Positions 9,411 to 18,936 of a DNA stretch of 64,000 nt are shown piece after piece. Within the stretch, counting starts at the first letter, position 1, and every line of letters starts with the position of its first letter. The position numbers and the translations under genes were made by a program. Source of the stretch: Halopseudomonas maritima (GTDB taxonomy: Bacteria; Pseudomonadota; Gammaproteobacteria; Pseudomonadales; Pseudomonadaceae); contig NZ_CP079801.1 in the NCBI RefSeq assembly GCF_021545785.1, positions 3,592,001-3,656,000 of the forward strand. The letters run 5' to 3'. Below the pieces are notes generated by a model. It was not told where the DNA came from and made no database searches. It worked only from the letters and a program-made list of their open reading frames with translations.

Positions 9411-10448
9411 ATGACCCAGACCATACGTTTGACCGAATACAGCCACGGCGCCGGGTGCGGCTGCAAGATCGCTCCGCGGGTGCTGGACGAGATGCTCTCG
9501 GTCGGCCAGCCGGGCCCGGAGTTCGAGCGGCTCTGGGTAGGCAATGCCAGCCGCGATGACGCCGCTGTGTTCGGGCTGGACGCCGAGCAGGGCATTGTCA
9601 GTACCACCGACTTCTTTATGCCGATTGTCGATGACCCTTTCGACTTTGGCCGTATCGCCGCCACCAACGCCATCAGTGATATCTACGCCATGGGCGGTAC
9701 GCCGCTGATGGCCATTGCCATTTTGGGTTGGCCGGTCAACCTGCTACCCGCTGCCGTGGCCGGCGAGGTGCTGGCCGGTGCTCGTCAGGTCTGCACCGAA
9801 GCCGGCATGCCTCTGGCTGGTGGTCACTCCATTGATGCCCCTGAGCCGATCTTTGGCCTGGCGGTAACCGGTCATGTGCTCAAGCGCCAGCTCAAACGCA
9901 ACGACCACGCCCGCGTCGGCGCGCAGCTGTTTCTGACCAAGCCGCTGGGTATCGGTATTCTCACCACCGCCGAGAAGCAGAAAAAACTGCGGGCCGAGGA
10001 CGCGGGTGTGGCGCGCGATCTGATGTGCCAGCTGAATCGACCGGGTCAGCGTTTTGCCACCTTGGATGGTGTGCAGGCGATGACCGATGTAACCGGCTTT
10101 GGCCTGCTTGGCCATCTGACTGAAATGGCTGAAGGGGCCGGCCTGCAGGCCCGTCTGAACAGCGCTGAGGTGCCGCGCCTGCCAGCGGTCGATTATTACC
10201 TTGAACAGGGCTGCGTACCGGGCGGCACGCTGCGCAACTTTGACAGCTACGGTCACAAGATCGGGGCGCTGACCGAGGCGCAGAAACAACTGTTGTGCGA
10301 TCCGCAAACCAGTGGCGGCCTGCTGGTGGCAGTCGAGCCATCGGCGGTAGATGATTTTCTGCTGGTGGCGCGCGAGCTGGGGCTGGCGTTGGCCAGCATC
10401 GGCGAGCTGGTCGAGCACCAGGGCGGGCCTTGGGTCGAGGTGCTCTGA
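9411..10448 (+). CDS. selD: Selenide, water dikinase
   Basis: A 345-residue selenophosphate synthase that makes selenophosphate from selenide and ATP. The N-terminal motif GAGCGCKI places Cys16 and Lys19 where E. coli SelD has Cys17 and Lys20; the enzyme is thus the cysteine form with no selenocysteine. ATG 9411 has GGAG at 9401. The stop overlaps the selU start (TGATG). In this window the only visible user of selenophosphate is SelU; genes for selenocysteine insertion (selA, selB, selC) are not seen here. Confidence 0.96.
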   Translation: MTQTIRLTEYSHGAGCGCKIAPRVLDEMLSVGQPGPEFERLWVGNASRDDAAVFGLDAEQGIVSTTDFFMPIVDDPFDFGRIAATNAISDIYAMGGTPLMAIAILGWPVNLLPAAVAGEVLAGARQVCTEAGMPLAGGHSIDAPEPIFGLAVTGHVLKRQLKRNDHARVGAQLFLTKPLGIGILTTAEKQKKLRAEDAGVARDLMCQLNRPGQRFATLDGVQAMTDVTGFGLLGHLTEMAEGAGLQARLNSAEVPRLPAVDYYLEQGCVPGGTLRNFDSYGHKIGALTEAQKQLLCDPQTSGGLLVAVEPSAVDDFLLVARELGLALASIGELVEHQGGPWVEVL

Positions 10449-11554
10449 TGCGTGACAACACAGAGGATTTTCGTCAGCTGTTTTTGCAGAACGTGCCGCT
10501 GATGGATGTGCGCGCGCCAATTGAGTTTGGCAAGGGTGCCTTTCCCGAGGCGGTCAATTTGCCATTGATGAACGACAGCGAGCGCCAGAAGGTCGGCACC
10601 CAGTACAAGCAGCAGGGACAGGCTGCCGCTATAGAGTTGGGACATCAGTTGGTACGCGGCAAGGTCAAGGCTGCTCGCATCGACGCCTGGCTGGCCCGCG
10701 TGCAGGCCGCCCCCGAGGGCTACCTTTACTGTTTCCGTGGCGGGCTGCGCTCGCAATTAGTGCAGCAGTGGCTGAGCGAGGCGGGCGTGCAGTACCCGCG
10801 GGTAATCGGTGGTTACAAGGCCATGCGGCGCTTTCTGATCGACACCCTGGACGCCGCTGCGCTTGAGTGCAGCCCCATGCTGGTTGCGGGCATGACCGGC
10901 ACCGGCAAGACCGAGGTGATCAGCGCGCTGGATAACAGCCTGGATCTTGAAGGGCACGCTCATCATCGTGGTTCCAGCTTCGGCCGCCATGCCACCCCGC
11001 AGCCGGGGCAGATTGACTTTGAGAACCGGCTTGCCATTGCCGCGCTGAAGGTCCGCGCCACCGGCGCCAGGCGCTTGGTGCTGGAGGACGAAGGCCGTAT
11101 TGTCGGCAGCTGCTCTGTGCCCCTGACCCTGTATCAGGTCATGCAGGAGGCGCCGCTGGTCTGGCTGGAAGACAGCTTTGAAAACCGCGTTACACGGATT
11201 CTTGGCGATTACGTCATCAACATGCAGGCCGAGTACGCAGCGTTGCATCCGAGTGATGCCGACGCCGGCTTCAACGCCTTTGCCGACTATCTTTTGGGCA
11301 GTTTGCAGCGTATCTACAAGCGTCTGGGCGGGGAGCGCCATCAGCAGCTTGATGCTCTGATGCGCGAGGCCCTGGATATTCAGCAGCGCACGGGTGATGT
11401 GCAGGCGCACCGGCGCTGGATTGAAGGTTTGCTGACGCATTATTACGACCCCATGTATGTCTATCAGCGTGAAAACAAGAACGCGCGGGTAGTATTTCGA
11501 GGGGAGCAGCAGGCGGTCATCGACTGGCTGCGCGAGCACAGCATCAGCGAATAA
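10448..11554 (+). CDS. selU: tRNA 2-selenouridine synthase
   Basis: A 368-residue enzyme (also mnmH/ybbB) that replaces sulfur by selenium in 2-thiouridine at the tRNA wobble position. It has an N-terminal rhodanese domain with catalytic Cys95 in YCFRGG and a C-terminal P-loop domain (GMTGTGKT, 148-155) used for the geranylation/selenation chemistry. It starts on the last base of the selD stop, a standard selD-selU pairing. Substrate tRNAs include Glu, Gln and Lys; tRNA-Glu(TTC) genes lie elsewhere in this window. Confidence 0.95.
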   Translation: MRDNTEDFRQLFLQNVPLMDVRAPIEFGKGAFPEAVNLPLMNDSERQKVGTQYKQQGQAAAIELGHQLVRGKVKAARIDAWLARVQAAPEGYLYCFRGGLRSQLVQQWLSEAGVQYPRVIGGYKAMRRFLIDTLDAAALECSPMLVAGMTGTGKTEVISALDNSLDLEGHAHHRGSSFGRHATPQPGQIDFENRLAIAALKVRATGARRLVLEDEGRIVGSCSVPLTLYQVMQEAPLVWLEDSFENRVTRILGDYVINMQAEYAALHPSDADAGFNAFADYLLGSLQRIYKRLGGERHQQLDALMREALDIQQRTGDVQAHRRWIEGLLTHYYDPMYVYQRENKNARVVFRGEQQAVIDWLREHSISE

Positions 11555-11660
11555 CATGATGCGTGAACAACAAGCCTGAACTTGGTCGAGTTGTGACTTC
11601 TCTGGCGCTACTATCCTGAAAAAACGCCGCGCGAGCGCGGCCCTGAAGGAGCGTAGACGC

Positions 11661-12422
11661 ATGAGCAACGAGTTTTCCGGCAAGGTAGCACTGGTGACAG
11701 GCGCGGCGGCAGGTATCGGCAAGGCAACAGCCGAGGCCTTTGCGGCAGCCGGTGCGCAGGTGGTTCTCTCTGATATCGATGTTGACGCCGGTGAAGCGGT
11801 TGCCGAAGGTATCCGCGCGGCTGGCGGGGATGCGGTGTTTATTCCCTGCAACGTGGCCGAAGGTGGCGAAGTCAGAACGCTGATTGAGCGTATTGATGCC
11901 GAGTTTGGCCGCCTGGATTGCGCCTTCAACAACGCGGGCATCGAGATCGAACTGGGCAAACTTGCTGACGGCGACGAAGCTGTATTCGACCGCATCATGG
12001 ACGTCAACGTGAAGGGTGTGTGGCAGTGCATGCGCTATGAGTTGCCGCTGATGCTAAAGAACGGCGGCGGCTCCATTGTCAACACTGCTTCCATTGCGGC
12101 GCTGGGCGCGGCGCCGAAGATGAGTATCTACGCTGCCAGCAAGCACGCAGTGCTCGGCCTGACACGTTCTGCTGCGGTGGAATACGCCAAGCAGGGTATC
12201 CGCGTTAATGCGGTGTGCCCGGCGGTAATCGATACCGAGATGTTCCGCCGCGCTGTGGCCATTGAGCCGCGCAAGGCCGAGTTCGCTGCTGCCCTGCATC
12301 CGGTTGGCCGCGTTGGCCGCGCCGAAGAAATTGCCGCCGCCGTGCTGTACCTGTGCTCCGACGGCGCCGCCTTTACCACCGGCATCGCTCTGCCGGTCGA
12401 CGGCGGTAGCACCTGCATCTGA
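11661..12422 (+). CDS. SDR-family oxidoreductase (classical)
   Basis: A 253-residue short-chain dehydrogenase. It has TGAAAGIG (13-20) for NAD(P) binding, an NNAG motif, the catalytic Tyr157 and Lys161 in YAASK, and the C-terminal PVDGG typical of the glucose-1-dehydrogenase-like group. ATG 11661 follows AAGGAG. It stands alone between selU and the DUF5916 gene. The family is too broad to name a substrate. Confidence 0.88.
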   Translation: MSNEFSGKVALVTGAAAGIGKATAEAFAAAGAQVVLSDIDVDAGEAVAEGIRAAGGDAVFIPCNVAEGGEVRTLIERIDAEFGRLDCAFNNAGIEIELGKLADGDEAVFDRIMDVNVKGVWQCMRYELPLMLKNGGGSIVNTASIAALGAAPKMSIYAASKHAVLGLTRSAAVEYAKQGIRVNAVCPAVIDTEMFRRAVAIEPRKAEFAAALHPVGRVGRAEEIAAAVLYLCSDGAAFTTGIALPVDGGSTCI

Positions 12423-12440
12423 TCTGATATTAGGCACAAG

Positions 12441-12462
12441 GGCGTCGCACCGCTGCGACGCC
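12441..12462. terminator. Hairpin after the SDR gene
   Basis: GGCGTCGCA / TGCGACGCC with a four-base loop, 18 bases after the SDR stop. The following bases are only weakly T-rich, so it is a probable but not classic terminator. Confidence 0.5.
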
Positions 12463-12592
12463 TGTCTAATCTGTGCCTTGCGGCTTGTGCCCAGGCCGCT
12501 AGAACCGCTGCCCGTTCCGGGCTTTGCTATGCTGCTGCAGGTAAGCAAGCTCGGATACGCCTTATGCTGTCGATGCCAATACGGATGTTGCC

Positions 12593-15010
12593 TTGAGCAA
12601 GGCTATAGCCTGCACGCTGCTGCTGGGCTGCCTGGTGATGCAATGGTGGCCGGCCTGGGGGCAGGAGGTGTTGGGCGATCAGAACAGCGAAACCGCTGAT
12701 GCGGCGGCGGCTGATAATGCCCAGCTGCAAGCCCCGAATATTCCTCAGCTAACGACCCGGCTGAACACGGGCGCGCCGCTGATCGACGGCGATCTTTCTG
12801 AGCCGTTCTGGCAACCGCTGGACAACATCGCCATTGAATACGAGTTGTTCCCCGTGCGCCTGCGTGCTGCCGGGGTAACCACTCGGGTGCGCATCGCACT
12901 GACCGATACCCATTTTTACGCCGCTTTTGATGCTCACGATCCGGACATCAGCGCGCTACGTTCGGCGTTGCGTGAGCGCGACGGCCTCAAAAGTGACGAC
13001 TACGTATCACTGGTGCTGGATCCGGCCGGGCAAGGGCTGCGCAAGTACGAGTTTCGGGTCAATCCACATGGTAGTCAGTCTGATGTGCTGCAGGACACGG
13101 TGGGGGACCGCTACCTCTACGACTGGGACACCGACTGGCAAGCTGCCGCACAGATCACTGACCAGGGATACCGTGTTGAACTGGCGATCCCCAGGCAGGG
13201 CGCGCACCTGAACCCGAAAGACCCGCATGCACCCGCGCGGCTGCTGGTTATGCTCAAGCGGCACTATCCCCGTCAGATCTAGCGCACCTTGGGCACTGCT
13301 GTCGAGCTGTTGCTGCCCGACGGTGCGCCGTTGGCCGAATTGCCGGCAGGTAGCGCGCGGCGCCTTAGCCTGACGCCGCATTACGTCTACGACCTTGATG
13401 AAGATCGCGACATCGGCGGCCGCTTTGCGCAGGTGGACGAGCAGCAGCGGCACGCCGCCGGGGTGTACCTGGACTATCAGATATCGGCTGAGCGGCGCTT
13501 GCTGATGACGGTCAACCCCAACTATGCGGAAGTCGAGTCCGACATTGCCCGCGACAGCATCAATAACCCCTTTGACCCTTACGAACCCGAGAAGCGAGAG
13601 TTGTTTGTCGACGCTAGGGAGTATTTCCGCACGCTCAACGAAGTGGTTTACACCCGCACTATCGTGGAGCCGGATGTCGGCGCGGCGCATGTCTGGAGCA
13701 CGCCAACGACAACCAGCGGCCTGCTGGGCGCGGTGGACTCACAAACCCGGGTTTACATGCCGGACAACCTCGGCTCGGACGTGGTTACCCTGGTCGATAA
13801 CAGCCTGTCTTTCGCCTTCAATTACGAGCGCCAATCAGATAAGCGCAGTCTCGGCATGTTGGGCACCCTGCGCACGGCAGAGGATTATCACAACGCGGTG
13901 CTCAGCCTTAACGGCACGGGCAATCTCGGCGTGGATGACAAGGTGCGCGGCCAACTCCTGGTGTCAGACACGCGCTATCCGCAGCGCTTTGCCGAGGACC
14001 TCTGTGACAGCGCCGGCTGTACCGAGCTGCCGCCTGCGCACGATTGCGAGCTGGGCGACTGCGCCACTACGCCTTATGTACAGCGGGCCGACTTTGACGA
14101 CACCCTGCGTGGTTATAACCTGCAGCTGCGGTATAACCACGATGGGCCGGACTCGCTGTACTGGGCGCGTTTTTACGACGTATCGCCGGATTTTCGCGCT
14201 GATTTGGGGTTTATTCGCCGGGTCGACTATCGTGCCCTGAACTTGGCTTATGGCCGCAAATGGTACTTTCAGGCCAACAAGGAGGACGAGAGTCAGTCGC
14301 GTATACGTGCCTACCTAATCGGCGGCCATATGCGTTCTCACTCCGACAACCAGCCGCTGGAGACCACGTTCGGCATCTGGGGCGAGTTTCGCGGCAGCTA
14401 CCAGACTATCGCCAGGGTTGGTTGGCAGCACCGCAAGCGCGCAGTCAACCGTATCGACCAGAGCGATCTCTCAGCGGGGGATAACGCGCCGCGCTTTGAT
14501 GAGCACTACTGGCAGTGGTTTTTTCAGACCTCGCCTTTTCCTGCCTGGACGCTGCACCTTGATGGCCGTTGGGGCAGTGTGGCCGACCCTGACAACCTGG
14601 TGCTGGGCAACATGCGTGAACTCAAGCCCAGACTGCAGTACAGCAGCGACCGGCTAGATCTCATGGCAGAGCTGACCCAGCGGCATTTTGAAACCGATGG
14701 GGAGCAGTTGTATAAGGAAAGCTTTGCCTCGTTGACCGCGCTATACCACGCAGACAATGGCATCACCCACCGTTTGCTTTGGCTACGCGACTTGACCAAG
14801 CGCGATACGGACCGCTGGCGCGGCGACGAGCTGGGCCGCGAGACCAGTCAGACGCTGGAATACACACAGATCTTTTCGCCGCACCGGCATTGGCAGTTGA
14901 TGTGGGGTGTGCGGCTGGTGAGCGACTACGAGTCCGATATCGATGAGCGGGGGCTGACCGAACGCGAGCTGTATTTCAAGGTGCAGCGGGAGATCACCTT
15001 CTTTGACTAG
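12593..15010 (+). pseudogene. DUF5916 / CBM9-like outer-membrane protein, interrupted by an in-frame amber codon
   Basis: One open frame of 806 codons is broken only by TAG at 13280-13282; frame and homology continue on both sides with no shift. The first part (229 residues, TTG start) has a signal peptide (cleavage near AWG/QEV, residue 23) and a CBM9-like beta domain. The second part (about 575 residues) is rich in alternating beta strands and fits the DUF5916 barrel, predicted to sit in the outer membrane. Function of the family is unknown. The stop may be a true inactivating mutation, a read-through point or a sequence error; the rest of the frame shows no decay. Confidence 0.75.
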
Positions 15011-15030
15011 TGGCCGCGGGGTTGCGGGTG

Positions 15031-15070
15031 CTGGGAAGTCGCCCCTGGGAGACTAATCAGCGCTTCCCAG
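15031..15070. repeat. REP-like palindromic element, copy D (short)
   Basis: CTGGGAAGTCGCCCC ... ACTAATCAGCGCTTCCCAG forms a hairpin about 20 bases after the DUF5916 stop. The right arm TAATCAGCGCTTCCC matches copies A and B. Confidence 0.6.
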
Positions 15071-15122
15071 CGTCTTGCAGATGGCTGATTATGGATAGCC
15101 CTGAGCATAAGAGGACAGCAGT

Positions 15123-15587
15123 GTGAGAAAAGAACCCCATGACGAGTTACCGCTGGATGATCCGGATCCGATTATTCGGGCCAGTCACCTCGCCATCCGT
15201 TTCGCGGTCAAACTGTTGGCCATTCTTATGGTCCTGGTGATCTTTTTTGGCATCGCTGACGTGGTCTATGTGCTGTATCAGCGGCTGACCTCCGAGCCGC
15301 TGTATCTGCTGAATATCAGCGACATCTTTGAAACCTTTGCGGCCTTTCTGGCTGTGCTCGTGGCGATCGAGATTTTCGTCAACATCCGTATCTACCTGAG
15401 CAGCTATGAACTGCCGGTCAAGCTGGTGGTCGCGACCGCGTTGATGGCGGTAGCGCGCAAGATCATCGTGCTGGACTTTGAAAAAATCGAAGCCCTGGAA
15501 GTGTTTTCCCTGGGCGCTGTGGTACTGGCATTGGGGGTAACCTATTGCTACATGCTGCATGTGCAGCACCGAGCAGGCTACAAGTAG
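15123..15587 (+). CDS. PsiE-family phosphate-starvation membrane protein
   Basis: A 154-residue inner-membrane protein. After a polar start it has four hydrophobic stretches (about 27-50, 66-86, 95-113 and 123-145), the layout of PsiE, a phosphate-starvation-inducible protein of unknown action in E. coli. GTG 15123 follows AAGAGGAC. No Pho box was identified upstream. The small gene that follows starts four bases after the stop, so the two likely form an operon. Confidence 0.75.
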   Translation: MRKEPHDELPLDDPDPIIRASHLAIRFAVKLLAILMVLVIFFGIADVVYVLYQRLTSEPLYLLNISDIFETFAAFLAVLVAIEIFVNIRIYLSSYELPVKLVVATALMAVARKIIVLDFEKIEALEVFSLGAVVLALGVTYCYMLHVQHRAGYK

Positions 15588-15591
15588 CAGC

Positions 15592-15984
15592 ATGCTGGGT
15601 TTCTTTCAACGCAGGCGTCTGCGCAGAGCCTTTCGCCGCTACCTCGGCGAGCTGGGGCCGGCGTTACTCAAGCGCTATGGCCCGCAGGACCAGTTCACCG
15701 TCAGGCAAGTGCTGGCGACTATTCATGATCTGCGTTTGGATACCCGCTTTGCTGCTTACGCCGTTGCGCTGTACCGACACGAGGCCTCGTCCAACTGCGT
15801 TGCGCTATTGGGGGTTGATCAACCGTTGCTGAACAGTCTGCGTCGGGAGATTGCGCTGGCGTTATTCTCTGGTAACAGTGGCTATACGGTGAACGACGTT
15901 CTTAGCCTGACCTGCAGACCTGGCTGGCAGGGCGGCCCAGCGCCAGACTGGATGGCCAGCAAGCACGGCCGCACAAGCCTCTAG
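15592..15984 (+). CDS. Uncharacterised small protein (DUF6559-like)
   Basis: A 130-residue cytosolic protein beginning with a very basic segment (FFQRRRLRRAFRR) followed by predicted helices. The pattern LGPALLKRYGP...FTVRQV resembles DUF6559 proteins, recalled from memory and not checked. No catalytic motif is visible. ATG 15592 lies right after psiE; earlier starts would run into psiE. A strong two-way terminator follows at 16051. Confidence 0.6.
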   Translation: MLGFFQRRRLRRAFRRYLGELGPALLKRYGPQDQFTVRQVLATIHDLRLDTRFAAYAVALYRHEASSNCVALLGVDQPLLNSLRREIALALFSGNSGYTVNDVLSLTCRPGWQGGPAPDWMASKHGRTSL

Positions 15985-16050
15985 CTCTCGCCGCTGTCAT
16001 CGTATTAGCGGGGCACCTGGCCGCGCGATCATTGTTCTTGGTCACAAACA

Positions 16051-16088
16051 AAACGGGATCAGATTGTCACCTGATCCCGTTTTGTTTT
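16051..16088. terminator. Bidirectional Rho-independent terminator
   Basis: AAACGGGATCAG / CTGATCCCGTTT, a perfect 12-base stem with an 8-base loop, followed by TTGTTTTT and preceded by an A-rich run. It serves the psiE pair on the plus strand and htpX on the minus strand. Confidence 0.92.
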
Positions 16089-16108
16089 TACGCTTGGCTT
16101 TCAGCCGC

Positions 16109-17002
16109 TTAACGATAGTTGCCAGCGCGCAGGGCGGCGATGCGCTCATCCAGCGGCGGGTGGCTCATCAGCAGGCCAGCCAGACCATTTTTCAGGCCGC
16201 CGTTGATGCCGAACGCGGTCATCTCACCGGGCATCTCGACCGGGATGCCTTGCTCGGCCTTCAAGTGTTCCAGTGCGGCAATCATGGCGCCTGCACCGGC
16301 CAATTGTGCACCGGCGGCGTCGGCGCGGAACTCACGCTGGCGCGAGAACCACATGACGATGATGCTCGCCAGAATACCCAGCACCAGCTCGGCAAAGATG
16401 GTCGCGATGAAGTAACCGATGCCAGGGCCTTCGCCCTCGTTCTTGAACACCGCACGGTCGACAAAGTTACCGATAATGCGGGCAAAGAACATCACAAAGG
16501 TGTTTACCACCCCCTGGATCAGCGACAGGGTAACCATGTCGCCGTTGGCAACGTGACCAATCTCGTGGGCCATCACGGCCTTGACCTCGGCCGGGCTGAA
16601 GCGCTGTAGCATGCCTTCGGACACGGCAACCAGCGAGGCGTTCTTGTTCCAGCCGGTAGCAAAGGCGTTGGGCGCGCGCGAAGGGAAGATAGCCACCTCC
16701 GGCATGCCGATGCCGGCGGTGCGGGCCAGTTCTTCAACGGTGCTGACCAGCCAGCGCTCCTGCTGAGTTTGGGGTTGTTCGATCACGCGGGCGCCGGTGC
16801 TGCGTTTGGCCATCCATTTGGACAGAAACAGCGACACAAAGGAGCCGGCAAAACCGAACACCGCACAGAAAATCAGCAGCGATTGCAGGTTCATGCCGCC
16901 CTGGCCGTCATGGACACTGCCCACGCCCAGCAGACTAAGGGTGACGCTGGCAACCAGAATGACCGCTATGTTGGTGGCCAGAAACAACAGAATTCGCATC
17001 AT
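16109..17002 (-). CDS. htpX: Membrane zinc metalloprotease HtpX
   Basis: A 297-residue M48 family protease of the inner membrane that degrades misfolded membrane proteins. Two N-terminal membrane segments (about 4-26 and 40-60) precede the zinc motif HEIGH at 146-150, then two more membrane segments near 160-180 and 195-217; a downstream glutamate in EFRADAAGA is the third zinc ligand. Length agrees with E. coli HtpX (293). Either of two adjacent ATGs could be the start. It ends at a shared terminator. Confidence 0.94.
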   Translation of the reverse strand: MMRILLFLATNIAVILVASVTLSLLGVGSVHDGQGGMNLQSLLIFCAVFGFAGSFVSLFLSKWMAKRSTGARVIEQPQTQQERWLVSTVEELARTAGIGMPEVAIFPSRAPNAFATGWNKNASLVAVSEGMLQRFSPAEVKAVMAHEIGHVANGDMVTLSLIQGVVNTFVMFFARIIGNFVDRAVFKNEGEGPGIGYFIATIFAELVLGILASIIVMWFSRQREFRADAAGAQLAGAGAMIAALEHLKAEQGIPVEMPGEMTAFGINGGLKNGLAGLLMSHPPLDERIAALRAGNYR

Positions 17003-17151
17003 TTTCAGGGTATTCCTATCGAGGTAATCAGGCGTTTGAGCGGCTCTGGCCTGCAGGTGGGCGGCCGCCTCTTGAGGCCTATATTGGGCGAAAGCCGGCG
17101 TCTTTCAACGGCGACTCTATGACAAAACGTGTCCTGTGGCCGTTCCGCGCT

Positions 17152-17574
17152 TCAGCGATGAAAGCACTGCTGTACGGCGTCAAATATCTCGCTGCTGGCG
17201 CCGCTGCGCAGCGCATCGCGCAAACGCTGGGCAAGGCTGGCCTGCTGGCGGGCGACACTGGCTGGCAGATGGGGTTGCAGGCGTTCGGCATCGGGTGCCG
17301 AGAGCAGGGTGAAGGCGCGCTCGGTCAGGCAGGCCTGATCGATGGCGTCTTGTCTGATGGTGTCGGTGTAGCGCAGAAAGCCTTCGTCTGCTAGCCACAG
17401 CATGGCGCTGAAACAGGCGCTATGGCGCGGCGCTGGTACGCCGAACGGGTCAGGTTCGTGCTCGCCAATCAGGTCGGTCACGAACAGGCTGGCCGGCTGC
17501 GGGAAGCGGTTGTACAGCGCCACCAGGATGCGGGCAACATCCTGGTGAAAGTCTTCAATATGCAGGTCAGCCAC
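17152..17574 (-). CDS. Conserved hypothetical protein
   Basis: A 140-residue soluble protein, mostly helical, with no motif I recognise. It begins MADLHIEDFHQD and contains GEHEPDPFGVP and a MLWLADEGFLRY stretch that looks like a winged-helix or helical core. The gene starts 12 bases after the aminotransferase stop on the same strand, so it is probably co-transcribed with it. Codon use looks like its neighbours. Confidence 0.65.
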   Translation of the reverse strand: MADLHIEDFHQDVARILVALYNRFPQPASLFVTDLIGEHEPDPFGVPAPRHSACFSAMLWLADEGFLRYTDTIRQDAIDQACLTERAFTLLSAPDAERLQPHLPASVARQQASLAQRLRDALRSGASSEIFDAVQQCFHR

Positions 17575-17586
17575 GGCCGTCTATCA

Positions 17587-18798
17587 CTACTGACGGTAAG
17601 TCTTGAGGAAGTTGGCGATACGCCCGATGGCCATTTCCAGATCATCCTTGCGCGGCAGCGAGACGATACGGAAGTGGTCCGGCCACGGCCAGTTGAAGGC
17701 GGTGCCCTGGACGATCAGGATCTTCTCCTGCAGCAGCAGGTCGAGGACCATCTTCTCATCGTTGTGGATCGGGTAAACCTTGGGGTCCAGTCGCGGGAAC
17801 AGGTACAGCGCGCCCTTGGGCTTGGTGCAGCTGACGCCGGGGATATCGTTGAGCATTTCCCAGGCGGTATCGCGCTGCTCCAGCAGACGGCCGCCTGGCA
17901 GGATCAGGTCATTGATGCTCTGGTAGCCGCCCAGCGCGGTCTGGATCGCGTGCTGCGAGGGCACGTTGGCACACAGGCGCATGGAGGCGAGGATTTCCAA
18001 GCCTTCAAGGTAACTGGTGGCATGGTGCTTTGGCCCGCTGATGACCATCCAACCGGAACGGAAGCCAGCCACACGGTAGGACTTGGACAGGCCGTTGAAG
18101 GTCAGGCAGAGCACGTCAGGCGCAACCGCCGCAAGGGATTCGTGCACAGCACCGTCGTACAGAATCTTGTCGTAGATTTCGTCGGCAAACAGGATCAGGT
18201 TGTGCTCACGGGCTACCTGGGCCAGTTGTTCCAGTACTGCGCGCGGGTAAACGGCGCCGGTCGGGTTGTTCGGGTTGATGACCACCATGGCCCGGGTATT
18301 GGGGGTGATCTTGCTGCGGATGTCTTCGATATCCGGGTACCAGTCCGACTGCTCATCGCACAGGTAATGCACGGGCTTGCCGCCAGACAGGCTGACCGAG
18401 GCAGTCCACAGCGGGTAGTCGGGTGCCGGAATCAGCACCTCGTCACCGTTGTTGAGCAGGCCCTGCATGGACATGACAATCAGCTCGGAGACACCATTGC
18501 CCAAGTAGATGTCGTCAATGCCGACACCGGCGATGTTCTTGGTCTGGGTGTAGTGCATGACTGCCTTACGTGCAGAGAACAGACCGCGCGAATCGCTGTA
18601 GCCCTGGGCCGTTGGCAGGTTGAGAATGACATCTTGCAGAATTTCTTCCGGCGCCTCGAATCCAAAGGGTGCAGGGTTGCCGATGTTCAACTTGAGAATG
18701 CGGTGGCCTTCTTCCTCTAGGCGCTTGGCGTGCCGCAGAACCGGTCCGCGGATGTCGTAACAGACATTGGCCAATTTGTTGGACTTGCTAACCTGCAT
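17587..18798 (-). CDS. alaA: Pyridoxal-phosphate aminotransferase, AlaA type
   Basis: A 403-residue class I/II aminotransferase that probably makes alanine from pyruvate with glutamate as donor. The PLP-binding lysine is Lys239 in LSKSYRVAGFRSGW; NPNNPTGAVY and the DEIYDKILYDG segment are typical of the AlaA/YfbQ branch. Length matches E. coli AlaA (405). It is divergent from msrB across a 138-base gap. Assignment to AlaA over other alanine or valine-type enzymes rests on remembered family patterns. Confidence 0.87.
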   Translation of the reverse strand: MQVSKSNKLANVCYDIRGPVLRHAKRLEEEGHRILKLNIGNPAPFGFEAPEEILQDVILNLPTAQGYSDSRGLFSARKAVMHYTQTKNIAGVGIDDIYLGNGVSELIVMSMQGLLNNGDEVLIPAPDYPLWTASVSLSGGKPVHYLCDEQSDWYPDIEDIRSKITPNTRAMVVINPNNPTGAVYPRAVLEQLAQVAREHNLILFADEIYDKILYDGAVHESLAAVAPDVLCLTFNGLSKSYRVAGFRSGWMVISGPKHHATSYLEGLEILASMRLCANVPSQHAIQTALGGYQSINDLILPGGRLLEQRDTAWEMLNDIPGVSCTKPKGALYLFPRLDPKVYPIHNDEKMVLDLLLQEKILIVQGTAFNWPWPDHFRIVSLPRKDDLEMAIGRIANFLKTYRQ

Positions 18799-18936
18799 GG
18801 TACTTACCTTGTCGATCCGAGCTGAGTAGGGTGTCGGGAAGCAGGCGAAGGCTTCCCAGAGCGGGTATTAAACGCCCATCATACGTTGAGCGCGGGCGAC
18901 TGTGAACGTCCTAATGGGCTTATCCGGAGTTAAATC

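Noticed and set aside
13280..13282. Selenocysteine or pyrrolysine insertion at the internal stop
   Set aside because: The codon is TAG, not TGA, and no pyrrolysine genes or nearby insertion stem are seen; the family has no known such residue at this point.
12593..15010. Two separate genes instead of one broken gene
   Set aside because: Both parts share the same frame, and the second part has no plausible start site or ribosome site of its own near 13289 (TTG only).
18836..18859. Another copy of the REP-like element upstream of alaA
   Set aside because: GGGAAGC and GCTTCCC are present as a small hairpin, but the CTGATYAATTCC core is absent; chance or a remnant cannot be told apart.
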